A stretch of 63,179 nt of DNA from contig JAJYLP010000008.1 in the NCBI GenBank assembly GCA_021787615.1, forward strand, positions 1-63,179, read 5' to 3'. A model generated the notes under the pieces. The model was not told the origin of the DNA and did not search any database. It was given only the letters and a program-made list of their open reading frames with translations. Positions 1 through 7,379 of this stretch are shown piece by piece. This DNA is from Pseudomonadota bacterium. Its GTDB lineage: Bacteria > Pseudomonadota > Gammaproteobacteria > Steroidobacterales > Steroidobacteraceae. The position numbers and the translations under genes were made by a program. How positions within the stretch are numbered: position 1 is the first letter of the stretch; every line of letters begins with the position of its first letter.

Positions 1-546
1 CCCGGTCCCCACTGACACCACCTGGGCGCGCTCGAGGTCTTAGACGCGGGTGGCGAGCGTGCGTCCCGTGCAGTTAGGAGATCTCGCCGGCCCCGAGGCT
101 CCTGAGGCCTCGGATGCGCTGTCCGTCGCGCCTGGCGGTGATGCTGCGATGCAGCAGCCCCGAGAGCCTCGAGCGGGGCGTGTGCAGGATCTCGGCGGCC
201 GCCTTCTGCGTCATGGCGCGGCAGAGCATGCCGATACGCCGTTCGAGCCGGTAGGTGATGCGCGCAGAGCGGGCCGCCTAGGGGATCTGCTCCTGCACTC
301 CTCCGTGCGTCGGGGACCCGATCTCCCGGGGGCGAACCACAGCAGGATCTTGCTCCCAATGAGGGTCAGATCCTCCCAGCGGCGCCCCACGTTCGGACTC
401 GCCACGATGTGCCCCGGGCGGCCGCACTGCGGACCGCGGCAGCCGTTCTGGTAGGGCTTGACCGTCCGGTGCAGCTCCCCCCCATGGTCCCGTAACGTCA
501 AGTCAGTGACCGTCATGCCTTTCAGACGCAAAATCTTGCTCAACAA
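1..546 (-). pseudogene. ISL3-family transposase, N-terminal part, multiply frameshifted
   Basis: Read on the minus strand from 546, the first frame gives MLSKILRLKGMTVTDLTLRD, then a zinc-ribbon-like stretch (CRGPQCGRPG), then VGRRWEDLTLIGSKILLWFA, all typical of ISL3 transposase N-termini. The frame breaks near 315. The downstream similarity (a CRAMTQKAAAEILHTPRS-type helix-turn-helix, then GLRSLGAGEIS) continues in another frame that contains TAG and TAA stops, and a further shift restores a DLERAQVVSVGTG-like segment near the window edge. At least two frameshifts and several stops make it non-functional. The rest of the gene, including most of the catalytic core, is outside the window. Confidence 0.8.
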
Positions 547-679
547 CCTTGTGTTGCTCGCGGGTCTTGTCTCCTCTCTGTCGATAGGTAGTCAACAGAA
601 GGGATGAGACCGTTGCCTTTGAACAAAATCAACTACCTGGATTCGCCTCCAAAGTTATTGGAAAATCCGCATAGAGCCC
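1..679 (-). mobile_element. ISL3-family insertion sequence remnant (partial)
   Basis: The minus strand holds a decayed transposase (see the pseudogene at 1-546). Beyond its start lies an AT-richer leader ending in GGGCTCTATGCGGATTTTCC (minus strand, about 679-660). A terminus beginning GGCTCT followed by an AT-rich tract resembles ISL3-family ends, so one IS end is placed near 678-679. The other end lies outside the window. That this is the true terminus is inference, because the matching inverted repeat and the target duplication cannot be seen. Confidence 0.45.
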
Positions 680-965
680 AGAAAGTCGGCACAGCGTGTC
701 CTGACAAGGTGTGGGTCATCGCGTCGGCGCAGAATCGAGACGAATACACATGCTGGATCAAGACTTGCATTTCCGCCGCACACTGGTGTTCCTGGCGCCC
801 AACAAGAATGGCGCCCTGGTTGGGCGCTGCAAACGGGCCGTCCCGCAGATGCCGCCGTGCCGGTGGAGCAGCCAGCGAGGCACTCGAGCGGATCGCGTCA
901 GTGCCGAGGGATCGTGAAATTCCTCGATCTGTACAGCAGCGGAACTCAACGAGAGAATCTTTGCC
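680..965. other. Intergenic stretch, no recognisable gene
   Basis: Between the presumed IS end and the nucleotidyltransferase pseudogene there is no reading frame with recognisable similarity or a convincing ribosome-binding site. Short overlapping frames on both strands look like random open frames. The stretch may be decayed accessory DNA. Confidence 0.4.
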
Positions 966-1615
966 CTACTTCGGCTTTGCTGCTTTTCTCGCCTTTCGCT
1001 TCGCGACAATGCCGCGTGCATGCGGCGCAGGAATCGATTGCGGCCTGCGCTGTTCGAGCAGCTTTTCGAATTCCGTCGGCAGATCCAGCAGGTCAGCGGC
1101 GGCGGCGAACTCGCGGATGAACTGGCTCACGCGCGCGACATTCGCATCCGGAAACACATCGAGGAGCCCTTCGATATCGCGCAACTCCTGTGGCCGATGG
1201 GCGATCGCCTTCATGATGAGCAGATCCTCGACCTCGGGTAAACGCACCCGCACGCCGGCAAATTCGTGCTGCCTGGCGCGGGATACTGCGTCGGCTTCGA
1301 AGGGAAGTGCGCCGAGGATCACATCGAGATCGATAGCAGACTCAGTGTGTCGAAGCAGCAGTACGCGCGTGCGGCGAGCGAACTGAAGCGGATTCTCGAT
1401 GCGCGGGCAGATGCCGTGAGCTTCGGCCGATGCGAGCAGCCGGCTCCACTGCTGCTCGGGTGCGACAGCGAGTGCAGATCGCGCGTCGCTCGCGGCCGAC
1501 CCAGGATCGATGCCGCAATGCCGCCGACAAGCATCGCGGGCACGCCGGCAGCCTCCAGCCATTCTCTCAGATCGGCAAGCGCACTGAGAAAGAGCTGCGG
1601 AACGCGCTCCGTCAC
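966..1615 (-). pseudogene. AbiEii-like nucleotidyltransferase, frameshifted at the catalytic motif
   Basis: A GTG at 1615 opens a frame with the nucleotidyltransferase signature: LVGGIAASILGRPRATRD, the GG...R-T-D start of a minimal nucleotidyltransferase active site. Right after the first Asp (codon 1480-1478) the frame is lost. The similarity resumes in another frame as ALAVAPEQQWSRLLAS, then SAIDLDVILG (third acidic position) and the family-typical LPEVEDLLIMKAIAHRPQ and RDIEGLL, ending at 966 in a lysine-rich tail. Only two bases separate the GAT codon from the resumed frame, so a 4-base deletion (or a 1-base loss) removed the second catalytic Asp. The GTG overlaps the stop of the upstream 76-aa ORF (GTGA), implying coupled translation. 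Without the lesion the protein would be about 215 aa. Related AbiEii-type enzymes serve as toxins or antiphage enzymes; that role here is inference. A sequencing error is the alternative explanation. Confidence 0.65.
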
Positions 1616-1842
1616 GCAAGCGCCTGACGGATGAGCCGCCAGCGTTCACGGACTTGTGCTAGTCCAGCCTCCCGCTGCGGATCGTTCTCAAAAAGTACCG
1701 CCGCGCTGATGAGTGACGATAGCTGGCGGAGCTTCAGCTCCGCTGGCGTGCGGCGAAGCTCCTCGATCTCGAACGCACTCGCGAGCTTGAGGCCGGCGAG
1801 ATACGCCCGAGCGTCTGTGCGGGATCCGCTTCGTACCGTCAT
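1612..1842 (-). CDS. Hypothetical small protein coupled to the nucleotidyltransferase gene
   Basis: This 76-residue ORF has a soluble, helix-prone composition (DARAYLAGLKLASAFEIEEL, then a RERWRLIRQAL tail). I do not recognise the family. Its TGA stop overlaps the GTG of the nucleotidyltransferase by 4 bp on the same strand, the arrangement expected of a two-gene unit such as a toxin-antitoxin or NTase-partner pair. The start is the ATG at 1842; no strong Shine-Dalgarno sequence is visible. The coupling is seen in the sequence; any antitoxin or partner role is inference. If the downstream gene is dead, this may be an orphan. Confidence 0.5.
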   Translation of the reverse strand: MTVRSGSRTDARAYLAGLKLASAFEIEELRRTPAELKLRQLSSLISAAVLFENDPQREAGLAQVRERWRLIRQALA

Positions 1843-2292
1843 TTCGTCGTTGCTCGTGTGGATTGACCGACGTCCCTATTGGTTAATTTTACCACGACCT
1901 TGCTTGGGACGGCTGAAGGGCCGCCTGTGGGCTGCAATTTCGGCGGGATATCCGCTGTGTGTGCAGGCGCAGTCGTCCGGTGTGGGTTAATTTCGTGCAC
2001 CGAAGGCGAGGGCGCGGAGCGTCTGAAACAGTCAGACCGGGCGGCCAAGTTGCGGGGGCGTCCGCGCAATTGCGGTACATCCAGGTCCAAGGGATCTGCG
2101 ACGCGCTCGGGACGCGCGCAGGTGCAATTCAATGCCGCAACTCACTCAGAGTCCGCTCGTGTGCTGCGGCCGCCGATGCGGGGGCGGACACGGTGGATCC
2201 TGATCGACTGGTTCTCCGCGCGCGCCCGTTTAAACATGACTGCTGCACCCAATGGCTCAAGACTAGGAATTCGACCGCAGCACCTCCGTAGG
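1843..2292. other. Intergenic stretch with no supported gene
   Basis: About 450 bp separate the small ORF from the first copy of the dusA-like 17-mer. Frames on both strands are open by composition only, and none shows a recognisable domain. A GGTTAATTT 9-mer occurs twice (near 1879 and 1985). I see no integrase or transposase remnant here. Confidence 0.4.
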
Positions 2293-2309
2293 CCCCATGA
2301 TGGACTGGA
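2293..2309 (+). repeat. Direct repeat copy 1, putative attachment site (dusA 5' motif)
   Basis: CCCCATGATGGACTGGA is identical to 3313-3329 inside dusA. The frame around it reads S-V-G-P-M-M-D-W, mimicking the S-I-A-P-M-M-D-W of DusA, but it has an in-frame TAG upstream at 2264 and no start codon, so it looks like a displaced 5' end of dusA. Integrases that target the 5' end of dusA are a described family. Reading this copy as the outer att half-site is inference. Confidence 0.65.
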
Positions 2310-2459
2310 GGAGCGATGAGGAGTGCAACACGAAAAGCCCAAGCGTACGGGTTGCGGAGAAATCATGTCTCCTTGTTGGCTCCCGCTGTGGGTTGGTTGC
2401 GAGCGCGGCCCGCGCCCGATGCCGGGGGTGAGGGGGCCGCCCGGGCCGGCGCGCGAGCT

Positions 2460-2478
2460 TGTTCCCGAAATGGGAACA
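2460..2478. promoter_or_regulatory. Palindromic operator upstream of higBA
   Basis: TGTTCCCGAAATGGGAACA is a perfect 7-bp inverted repeat around a 5-bp centre, 16 bp before the higB start codon. Type II antitoxins of the HigA family bind such palindromes and repress their own operon. Its position over the promoter/leader of this pair fits that role. The palindrome is seen in the sequence; binding is inferred. Confidence 0.65.
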
Positions 2479-2494
2479 TGCTAAGCTTTCGCGC

Positions 2495-2836
2495 ATGAGG
2501 ATTATTGCCCGGCGCACGCTCCAGAGGCGCGTGCATTCTCGGTCCGGGCGCTCGGGTCGCGCGGTACTCAAGGCGTCTCTGGAGGCTTGGTTTGACGAAG
2601 TGCGCCGGGCCAAATGGACGGGTATGGCGGCCATCAAGCGGCTCTTCCGGACGGCACGCGTTGTGTCGCCAGATCGGATCGTCTTTGACGTCAAGGGAAA
2701 TGATTACCGCCTCGTGACCGCAGTTGATTTCGAGAAGCAGATCGTATGGATAAAGTGGATTGGTACGCATGCGGAATATGACCGCATTGACCTGAACACG
2801 ATCGCACATGAAAGAACTGAAGCCGATTCGAAGTGA
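2495..2836 (+). CDS. higB: HigB-family mRNA interferase toxin
   Basis: The 113-residue product has the HigB layout: an N-terminal MRIIARRTL strand, a basic helix (LEAWFDEVRRAKW), then the beta core with DRIVFDVKGNDYRLV, VDFEKQIVWIKWIGTHAEYD and a terminal R-I-D-L motif. HigB toxins are ribosome-dependent endoribonucleases of the RelE superfamily that cut mRNA during translation. The ATG at 2495 is preferred over the ATG at 2459 because it gives the family-typical N-terminus and lies downstream of the operator palindrome. The toxin-first order and the 29-bp overlap with the antitoxin are typical of higBA. No frameshift or lost core residue is apparent, so the module looks intact. It lies between two copies of a dusA motif and was probably delivered by a mobile element. 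Confidence 0.85.
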   Translation: MRIIARRTLQRRVHSRSGRSGRAVLKASLEAWFDEVRRAKWTGMAAIKRLFRTARVVSPDRIVFDVKGNDYRLVTAVDFEKQIVWIKWIGTHAEYDRIDLNTIAHERTEADSK

Positions 2837-3185
2837 GCGGGATTACGAGCGGGCCCTGGCGGAGGTCGCAAGTCTTTGGGGGGCGAAAGCGGGCACGGCA
2901 GAAGGGGATCGTCTGGATATTCTGGCGACGCTGATCGCAGCCTACGAGGCCGTGCATTACCCGATTGACCCGCCCGACCCGATCGAGGCGATCAAGTTTC
3001 GTATGCAACAGCAGGGTCTGACGCGCAAAGACTTGGCCGGTATCCTTGGGACCCGAACTCGCGTCTCGGAAGTGCTTAACCGTAAACGCGGCCTGTCGAT
3101 CAAGATGATCCGCGGCCTGCATGCGAGACTCGGCATCTCGGCGGAAATCTTGATTCGACCTGGCTGCGCGCCCAGGACCCCGTAA
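2808..3185 (+). CDS. higA: HigA-family antitoxin with XRE-type helix-turn-helix
   Basis: This 125-residue protein is the partner of HigB. The N-terminal half (about 1-65) is the acidic, helical toxin-neutralising part, including the family-typical YEAVHYPIDPPDPIEAI stretch. The C-terminal half is an XRE helix-turn-helix: FRMQQQGLTRKDLAGILG, then a recognition helix in RTRVSEVLNRKRGLS, then a final IRGLHARLGISAEIL helix. It neutralises HigB and should repress the operon by binding the TGTTCCC palindrome at 2460-2478. The ATG at 2808 lies inside higB, so the two are probably translationally coupled. The last nine residues (PGCAPRTP region) look like run-on sequence. Confidence 0.85.
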   Translation: MKELKPIRSERDYERALAEVASLWGAKAGTAEGDRLDILATLIAAYEAVHYPIDPPDPIEAIKFRMQQQGLTRKDLAGILGTRTRVSEVLNRKRGLSIKMIRGLHARLGISAEILIRPGCAPRTP

Positions 3186-3286
3186 GCGGCGGAACCATCG
3201 CATGTTACGGATGGCGCCTGCGCAGGCGGTGGCGCAACGATTGGATTTCGCGAGTGGCCTGTTCGCGCGTGGGTGACTCTTCTACG

Positions 3287-4318
3287 ATGTTAGACCGCAC
3301 AATCTCCATCGCCCCCATGATGGACTGGACCGACCGGCACTGCCGGTACTTCCTGCGGGGGTTCTCGCCGCAGACGCTCCTCTACACGGAAATGATCAGC
3401 GCGGCGGCCATCACCCGCGGTGATGCCGCGCGCCTGCTTGCCTTCGACCCGGAAGAGCATCCGCTCGCACTGCAGCTCGGCGGTAGCGAACCGCGGGAGC
3501 TCGCCGCGGCGGCGCGCCTGGGCGAGGCGGCCGGCTACGATGAGATCAATCTCAATTGCGGCTGCCCGAGCGAGCGGGTGGCGAGCGGCGCCTTCGGCGC
3601 CTGCCTGATGCGCGAGCCGCAGCGGGTCGCGCAGTGTGTCGCGGCGATGAGCGCGGCCGTGCGGGTGCCGGTGACGGTGAAGATGCGCATCGGCGTGGTG
3701 CGCGGGGCGCATCGGGAGATGGCCGGGGCGCTCGAGCGCTTCGACGAGGCGGATTTCGAGGCGCTGCACGAGTTCGTGGCGCTGTGCCGCGAAGCCGGCT
3801 GCCGGGTGGCCATCGTGCATGCGCGCAAGGCGGTGCTCGGCGGGCTCTCGCCGAAGGCCAACCGGGAGGTGCCGCCGCTGCGCTACGAGGTGGTGCGCCG
3901 CCTGAAGGGCGCCTTCGCCGATCTGCCGGTCGTGGTGAACGGCGGCTTCCGCACCGCCAATGCGGCCCTCGAGGCGTTGAGCTGGTGCGATGGCGTGATG
4001 CTCGGCCGCGAGGCCTATCATCGCCCGGCGCTGCTCGAGGAGCTCAACCGCGCGCTGCGGCCGGGATCGACTCCGGTCTCCCGCGAGGCGCTGCTCGAGC
4101 GGATGGCTCGCTATGCCGAGAAGCGCCTCGCCGAGGGCCATTCTCTCGGCAGCATCACCCGGCACATGCTGGGGCTGTATGCCGGCGAACCGGGGGCTCG
4201 GGAGTACCGGCGGCTGATGAGCGAGGGGGCGCGCGCCAGCGGGGCGGACGCGGGCCTGATCCGGCGGGCCGCCGCAGTGGCGCGGCCGATGGCGTTGCCC
4301 CGCATGTCCATGGTGTGA
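3287..4318 (+). CDS. dusA: tRNA-dihydrouridine(20/20a) synthase DusA
   Basis: FMN-dependent NADPH oxidoreductase that reduces uridines 20/20a in the D-loop of tRNA. The 343-aa product starts MLDRTISIAPMMDWTDRHCR, with the DusA N-terminal P-M-M-D-W-T motif. It continues with LYTEMISAAAI, an LALQLGGSEP strand, the catalytic-cysteine region NLNCGCPSERV, the substrate/FMN lysine segment VTVKMRIGV, HARKAVLGGLSPK and NGGF. The start at 3287 is chosen because the family motif follows at once; upstream GTG codons exist (for example 3254), so it is not certain. Codons 10-14 contain the second copy of the 17-bp repeat, a known type of integration site. The element has left the coding frame intact. Confidence 0.93.
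   Translation: MLDRTISIAPMMDWTDRHCRYFLRGFSPQTLLYTEMISAAAITRGDAARLLAFDPEEHPLALQLGGSEPRELAAAARLGEAAGYDEINLNCGCPSERVASGAFGACLMREPQRVAQCVAAMSAAVRVPVTVKMRIGVVRGAHREMAGALERFDEADFEALHEFVALCREAGCRVAIVHARKAVLGGLSPKANREVPPLRYEVVRRLKGAFADLPVVVNGGFRTANAALEALSWCDGVMLGREAYHRPALLEELNRALRPGSTPVSREALLERMARYAEKRLAEGHSLGSITRHMLGLYAGEPGAREYRRLMSEGARASGADAGLIRRAAAVARPMALPRMSMV
3313..3329 (+). repeat. Direct repeat copy 2, putative attachment site inside dusA
   Basis: CCCCATGATGGACTGGA, identical to 2293-2309, spans DusA codons 10-14. Start-to-start distance to the first copy is 1020 bp, and the interval holds only higBA. The flanking bases are only partly similar (7 of 12 upstream), so the identity is confined to the core expected of a site-specific recombination site. 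Confidence 0.65.
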
Positions 4319-4361
4319 GCGATTCGTACTTCTCGCCAATGGCGCCGCGGCCCGCCTCGCG

Positions 4362-4367
4362 TATAAT
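4362..4367 (+). promoter_or_regulatory. Candidate -10 element before the cyclase gene
   Basis: A consensus TATAAT stands in a GC-rich gap between dusA and the cyclase gene, about 52 bp before its TTG start. No good -35 hexamer is seen at 16-18 bp, so the call rests on the -10 alone. Confidence 0.35.
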
Positions 4368-4418
4368 CCGGCTGCGGACTTATGTCCAATCGAGACAACC
4401 AACAGCAGGGGAGGACGG

Positions 4419-5336
4419 TTGACCGCCCAAACGACGGGTAAGGACGTCGAAGTTGCCGTACTGTTCGCGGACGTCGTCGGTTCAACCCGGCTCTACGAGC
4501 GCATGGGCGAGCAGCGGGCGCGCGACATGGTGGCGCTGTGCATCGATGTGATGCGGTCGGCCACCGAGCAGTACCGCGGCACGGTCATCAAGACCATGGG
4601 CGATGAGATCATGGCGACCTTCCCGAGCGCCGATGAGGCGCTGAACGCCGCCGCCCAGATGCAGAAGCAGATCGGCGCGAGCGCGCAGCTGCGCGTCGAC
4701 GGCCAGCCGGTCTCGATCCGCGTCGGCTGCCATTTCGGGCCGGTGGTGGTCGAGAGCCAGGACGTGTTCGGCTCGACCGTGCATACCGCCAACCGCATGA
4801 CCAGCCAGGCCAAGGCCGGCCAGATCATCACCACCGAGGCGACGGTGGGGCAACTCACCGGCCAGTGGCGCTCGGCCTGCCGTCTGATCGACAGCGCGCC
4901 GATCAAGGGCCAGCGCAACGAGGTGCCGCTCTACGAGGTGCTCTGGCAGGCCGAGGACGTCACCAGCATGGTGCGCACCGTGGGGCACGAGGCGGACCGC
5001 TCGTACTGCACGCGATTGCGCCTGTGGTGGCTCGATCAGGAGCTGCTGATCGACGAGCAGCGCCCGATCCTCACCATCGGCCGGGCGGACGAGAACGATC
5101 TGGTGGTCAAGGGCAATCTGGTCTCGCGGCTGCATGCGCGCATCGAGTTCGCGCGCCACAAGTTCACGCTGATCGACCACAGCACCAACGGCACGTTCGT
5201 GCGCGAGAGCAACGGCGAGGAGTCCTTCGTGCGCCGCGACTCGCTGCAGCTGAAGGGCGGCGGCATGATCAGCCTCGGGCGCATCCCCGAGGGCGAGTCC
5301 GCCCAGACGATCCGCTTCGTCTGCGAGCGCGACTAG
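4419..5336 (+). CDS. Class III nucleotidyl cyclase with C-terminal FHA domain
   Basis: The 305-aa protein joins a class III adenylate/guanylate cyclase catalytic domain (about residues 8-180) to an FHA phosphopeptide-binding domain (about 205-300). Metal-binding Asp residues are present: D18 in LFADVVGST and D62 in KTMGDEIMATF, with K58 in the usual adenine-selecting position. The FHA domain shows ILTIGRADEND, VSRLHARIEF and STNGTFV, the G-R, S-R-x-H and N-G-T signatures. In the motif usually written V-N-x-A-A-R, this protein has VHTANRM (121-127): the transition-state Asn is His, while the Arg (R126) is kept. No transmembrane segment or signal peptide is visible, so it should be cytosolic. 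The TTG start is supported by GGGGAGG just upstream. A likely job is making cAMP/cGMP under control of a phospho-threonine partner, but which nucleotide, and whether it is active, is open. Confidence 0.85.
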   Translation: MTAQTTGKDVEVAVLFADVVGSTRLYERMGEQRARDMVALCIDVMRSATEQYRGTVIKTMGDEIMATFPSADEALNAAAQMQKQIGASAQLRVDGQPVSIRVGCHFGPVVVESQDVFGSTVHTANRMTSQAKAGQIITTEATVGQLTGQWRSACRLIDSAPIKGQRNEVPLYEVLWQAEDVTSMVRTVGHEADRSYCTRLRLWWLDQELLIDEQRPILTIGRADENDLVVKGNLVSRLHARIEFARHKFTLIDHSTNGTFVRESNGEESFVRRDSLQLKGGGMISLGRIPEGESAQTIRFVCERD

Positions 5337-5346
5337 CGCGCGCGGC

Positions 5347-7122
5347 TCACGGGCCGAGCGCGGCGGCGGTCTTCTCCAGCTGCTCGATCATCTGCGCCGG
5401 CAGCCGCTGCCCGTACTGCTCGAGGTAGGCCCGGGTCTCGGCGAGTTCCTTGCGCCACAGGGGCGCATCGACCGCGAGCAGCGCGCGCAGCGTCTGCGGC
5501 TCGATGCTCATGCCGCGGGTATTCAAGTCCTCGGGCCGCGGCAGCAGACCGATGCCGCCGTCGAGCGCGGTGGCCCGGTCCGAGCAGCGATCGAGCATCC
5601 AGGCGAGCACCCGCAGGTTCTCCCCGTAGCCCGGCCAGAGGAACCGGTTGTGCGAGTCCCGCCGGAACCAGTTGACGTGGAAGATCCGCGGCGGCCGGCT
5701 GAGCTTGGCGCCGACGGCGAGCCAGTGCCGCCAGTAATCGGCGAAGCTGTAGCCGCAGAACGGCTGCATGGCCATCGGATCGCGCCGCACCACGCCGACC
5801 TGGCCCACCGCCGCGGCGGTGGTCTCGGAGGCGACGGAGGCGCCGACCAGCACCCCGTGGGCCCAGTCACGGGCCTCGTAGACCAGCGGCGCGACTTCGC
5901 GGCGCCGGCCGCCGAAGACGATGGCCGAGATCGGCACGCCGCGCGGATCGTCCACCAGGGGCGAGCAGGCCGGGTTGCGCCGGGCCGCGACGGTGAAGCG
6001 CGAGTTCGGGTGGGCCGCAGGGCCGTTGGCCGGATCGTACGGCCGGCCCTGCCAGTCGGTGACCGGCGTGCCCCCCTTGAGCCCCTCCCACCACGGACGG
6101 TTGTCGGCGGTGAGCGCGACGTTGGTGAAGAGCGTCTCGCGCCGGATCATGTCGTAGGCGTTGCGGTTGGTCTCGGGATTGGTGCCCGGCACCACGCCGA
6201 AGTAGCCGGACTCGGGGTTGATGGCCCACAGCCGCCCGTCCGGGCCGGGATGCAGCCAAGCGATGTCGTCCCCGACGGTGCACACCTCCCACCCGGGCAT
6301 GCTCTCGGGCGGGATCAGCATCGCGAGGTTGGTCTTGCCGCAGGCCGAGGGAAAAGCCGCGGCGATGTAGTGGGTCTCGCCGCGCGGGCTGCGCAGGCCG
6401 ACGATCAGCATGTGCTCGGCGAGCCAGCCTTCCGAGCGCGCCTGCCAGCTCGCAATGCGCAGCGCATGGCACTTCTTGCCGAGCAGCGCGTTGCCGCCGT
6501 AGCCGGAGCCGAAGCTCTCGATCGCGAGCTCCTCGGGGAAGTGCATGATGAAGCGGCGGTTGGGGTCGAGCTCGCCGGTGGAGTGCAGCCCGCGCACGAA
6601 CGTGTCCTCGCGCGCAATGCGCTCGAGGGCCGGGCGGCCGGCGCGCGTCATGATCAGCATGTTGATGGCCACGTAGGCGCTGTCGGTGATCTCCACGCCG
6701 CAGCGCGCGAGCGGCGAGTCGATAGGGCCCATGCAGTAGGGAATCACATAGAGCGTGCGCCCGCGCATCGCGCCGCGGAACAGCTCGCGCATCTTCGCGC
6801 GCGCCGCCTGCGGGTCCATCCAGTTGTTGTTCGGGCCCGCATCCTCCTTCGAGCGCGTGCAGATGTAGGTCAGGTGCTCGACCCGCGCCACGTCGGCCGG
6901 ATCGGAGCGGTACAGGTGGCAGTCGGGGAATTCCTTCGCATCGAGCCGCCGCAGCTCCCCGTTGCGCACCAGCTCGGCGGTGAGCCCCTGGCGCTCGGCC
7001 TTCGTCCCCTCGCACCAGTGCACATCGTCCGGCTGCGTCAGCTCGCGCACGGAGTCGACCCACTCGCTGACGGCGCGGCTGAGCTGCGACATCGGCTTCG
7101 GCAGGGGAGAAGCAGTGGCCAT
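5347..7122 (-). CDS. pckG: Phosphoenolpyruvate carboxykinase (GTP)
   Basis: Converts oxaloacetate plus GTP to phosphoenolpyruvate, CO2 and GDP, the entry step of gluconeogenesis. The 591-aa length and motifs are those of the GTP class: NNNWMDP, LYVIPYCMGP, the substrate-loop SGYGGNALLGKKC, the P-loop AFPSACGKTNLAM with its reactive Cys, the metal-binding CTVGDDIAWL, and NWFRRD near the C-terminus. GAGGAAT stands 7 bp before the ATG at 7122. The gene converges on the cyclase gene with only 10 bp between the stops, and is divergent from the helicase gene. No damage is seen. Confidence 0.96.
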   Translation of the reverse strand: MATASPLPKPMSQLSRAVSEWVDSVRELTQPDDVHWCEGTKAERQGLTAELVRNGELRRLDAKEFPDCHLYRSDPADVARVEHLTYICTRSKEDAGPNNNWMDPQAARAKMRELFRGAMRGRTLYVIPYCMGPIDSPLARCGVEITDSAYVAINMLIMTRAGRPALERIAREDTFVRGLHSTGELDPNRRFIMHFPEELAIESFGSGYGGNALLGKKCHALRIASWQARSEGWLAEHMLIVGLRSPRGETHYIAAAFPSACGKTNLAMLIPPESMPGWEVCTVGDDIAWLHPGPDGRLWAINPESGYFGVVPGTNPETNRNAYDMIRRETLFTNVALTADNRPWWEGLKGGTPVTDWQGRPYDPANGPAAHPNSRFTVAARRNPACSPLVDDPRGVPISAIVFGGRRREVAPLVYEARDWAHGVLVGASVASETTAAAVGQVGVVRRDPMAMQPFCGYSFADYWRHWLAVGAKLSRPPRIFHVNWFRRDSHNRFLWPGYGENLRVLAWMLDRCSDRATALDGGIGLLPRPEDLNTRGMSIEPQTLRALLAVDAPLWRKELAETRAYLEQYGQRLPAQMIEQLEKTAAALGP

Positions 7123-7379
7123 GCTCGCGATTCCTCAATTGGGGCACCGTCGCGGTTCGCGGCCCGGATCGGCGCCGAGGGCGTGGGGACGGGTGCACCC
7201 GCCGGCTCTTGGAATCAGTATAGCCGCGTGCCGGATCGTGTCTCATAAAGTACGATAAAAGGAGCCAATTTGTTCCATAATCGAACACTTCGCCCGCGAC
7301 GGGATACGCAGCCTTGACCCTGAACCCGGGGTCCGCCGGGGCGGGCGTGCGCCGACCACGCGCACCGTACAATGACGCG

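Noticed and set aside
1879-1993. Two GGTTAATTT copies as a possible attachment or transposon repeat
   Set aside because: Nine bases with no symmetric context; chance is likely.
7201-7313. Divergent promoters between pckG and the helicase gene
   Set aside because: The gap is AT-richer, but no pair of hexamers with 16-18 bp spacing is convincing on either strand.
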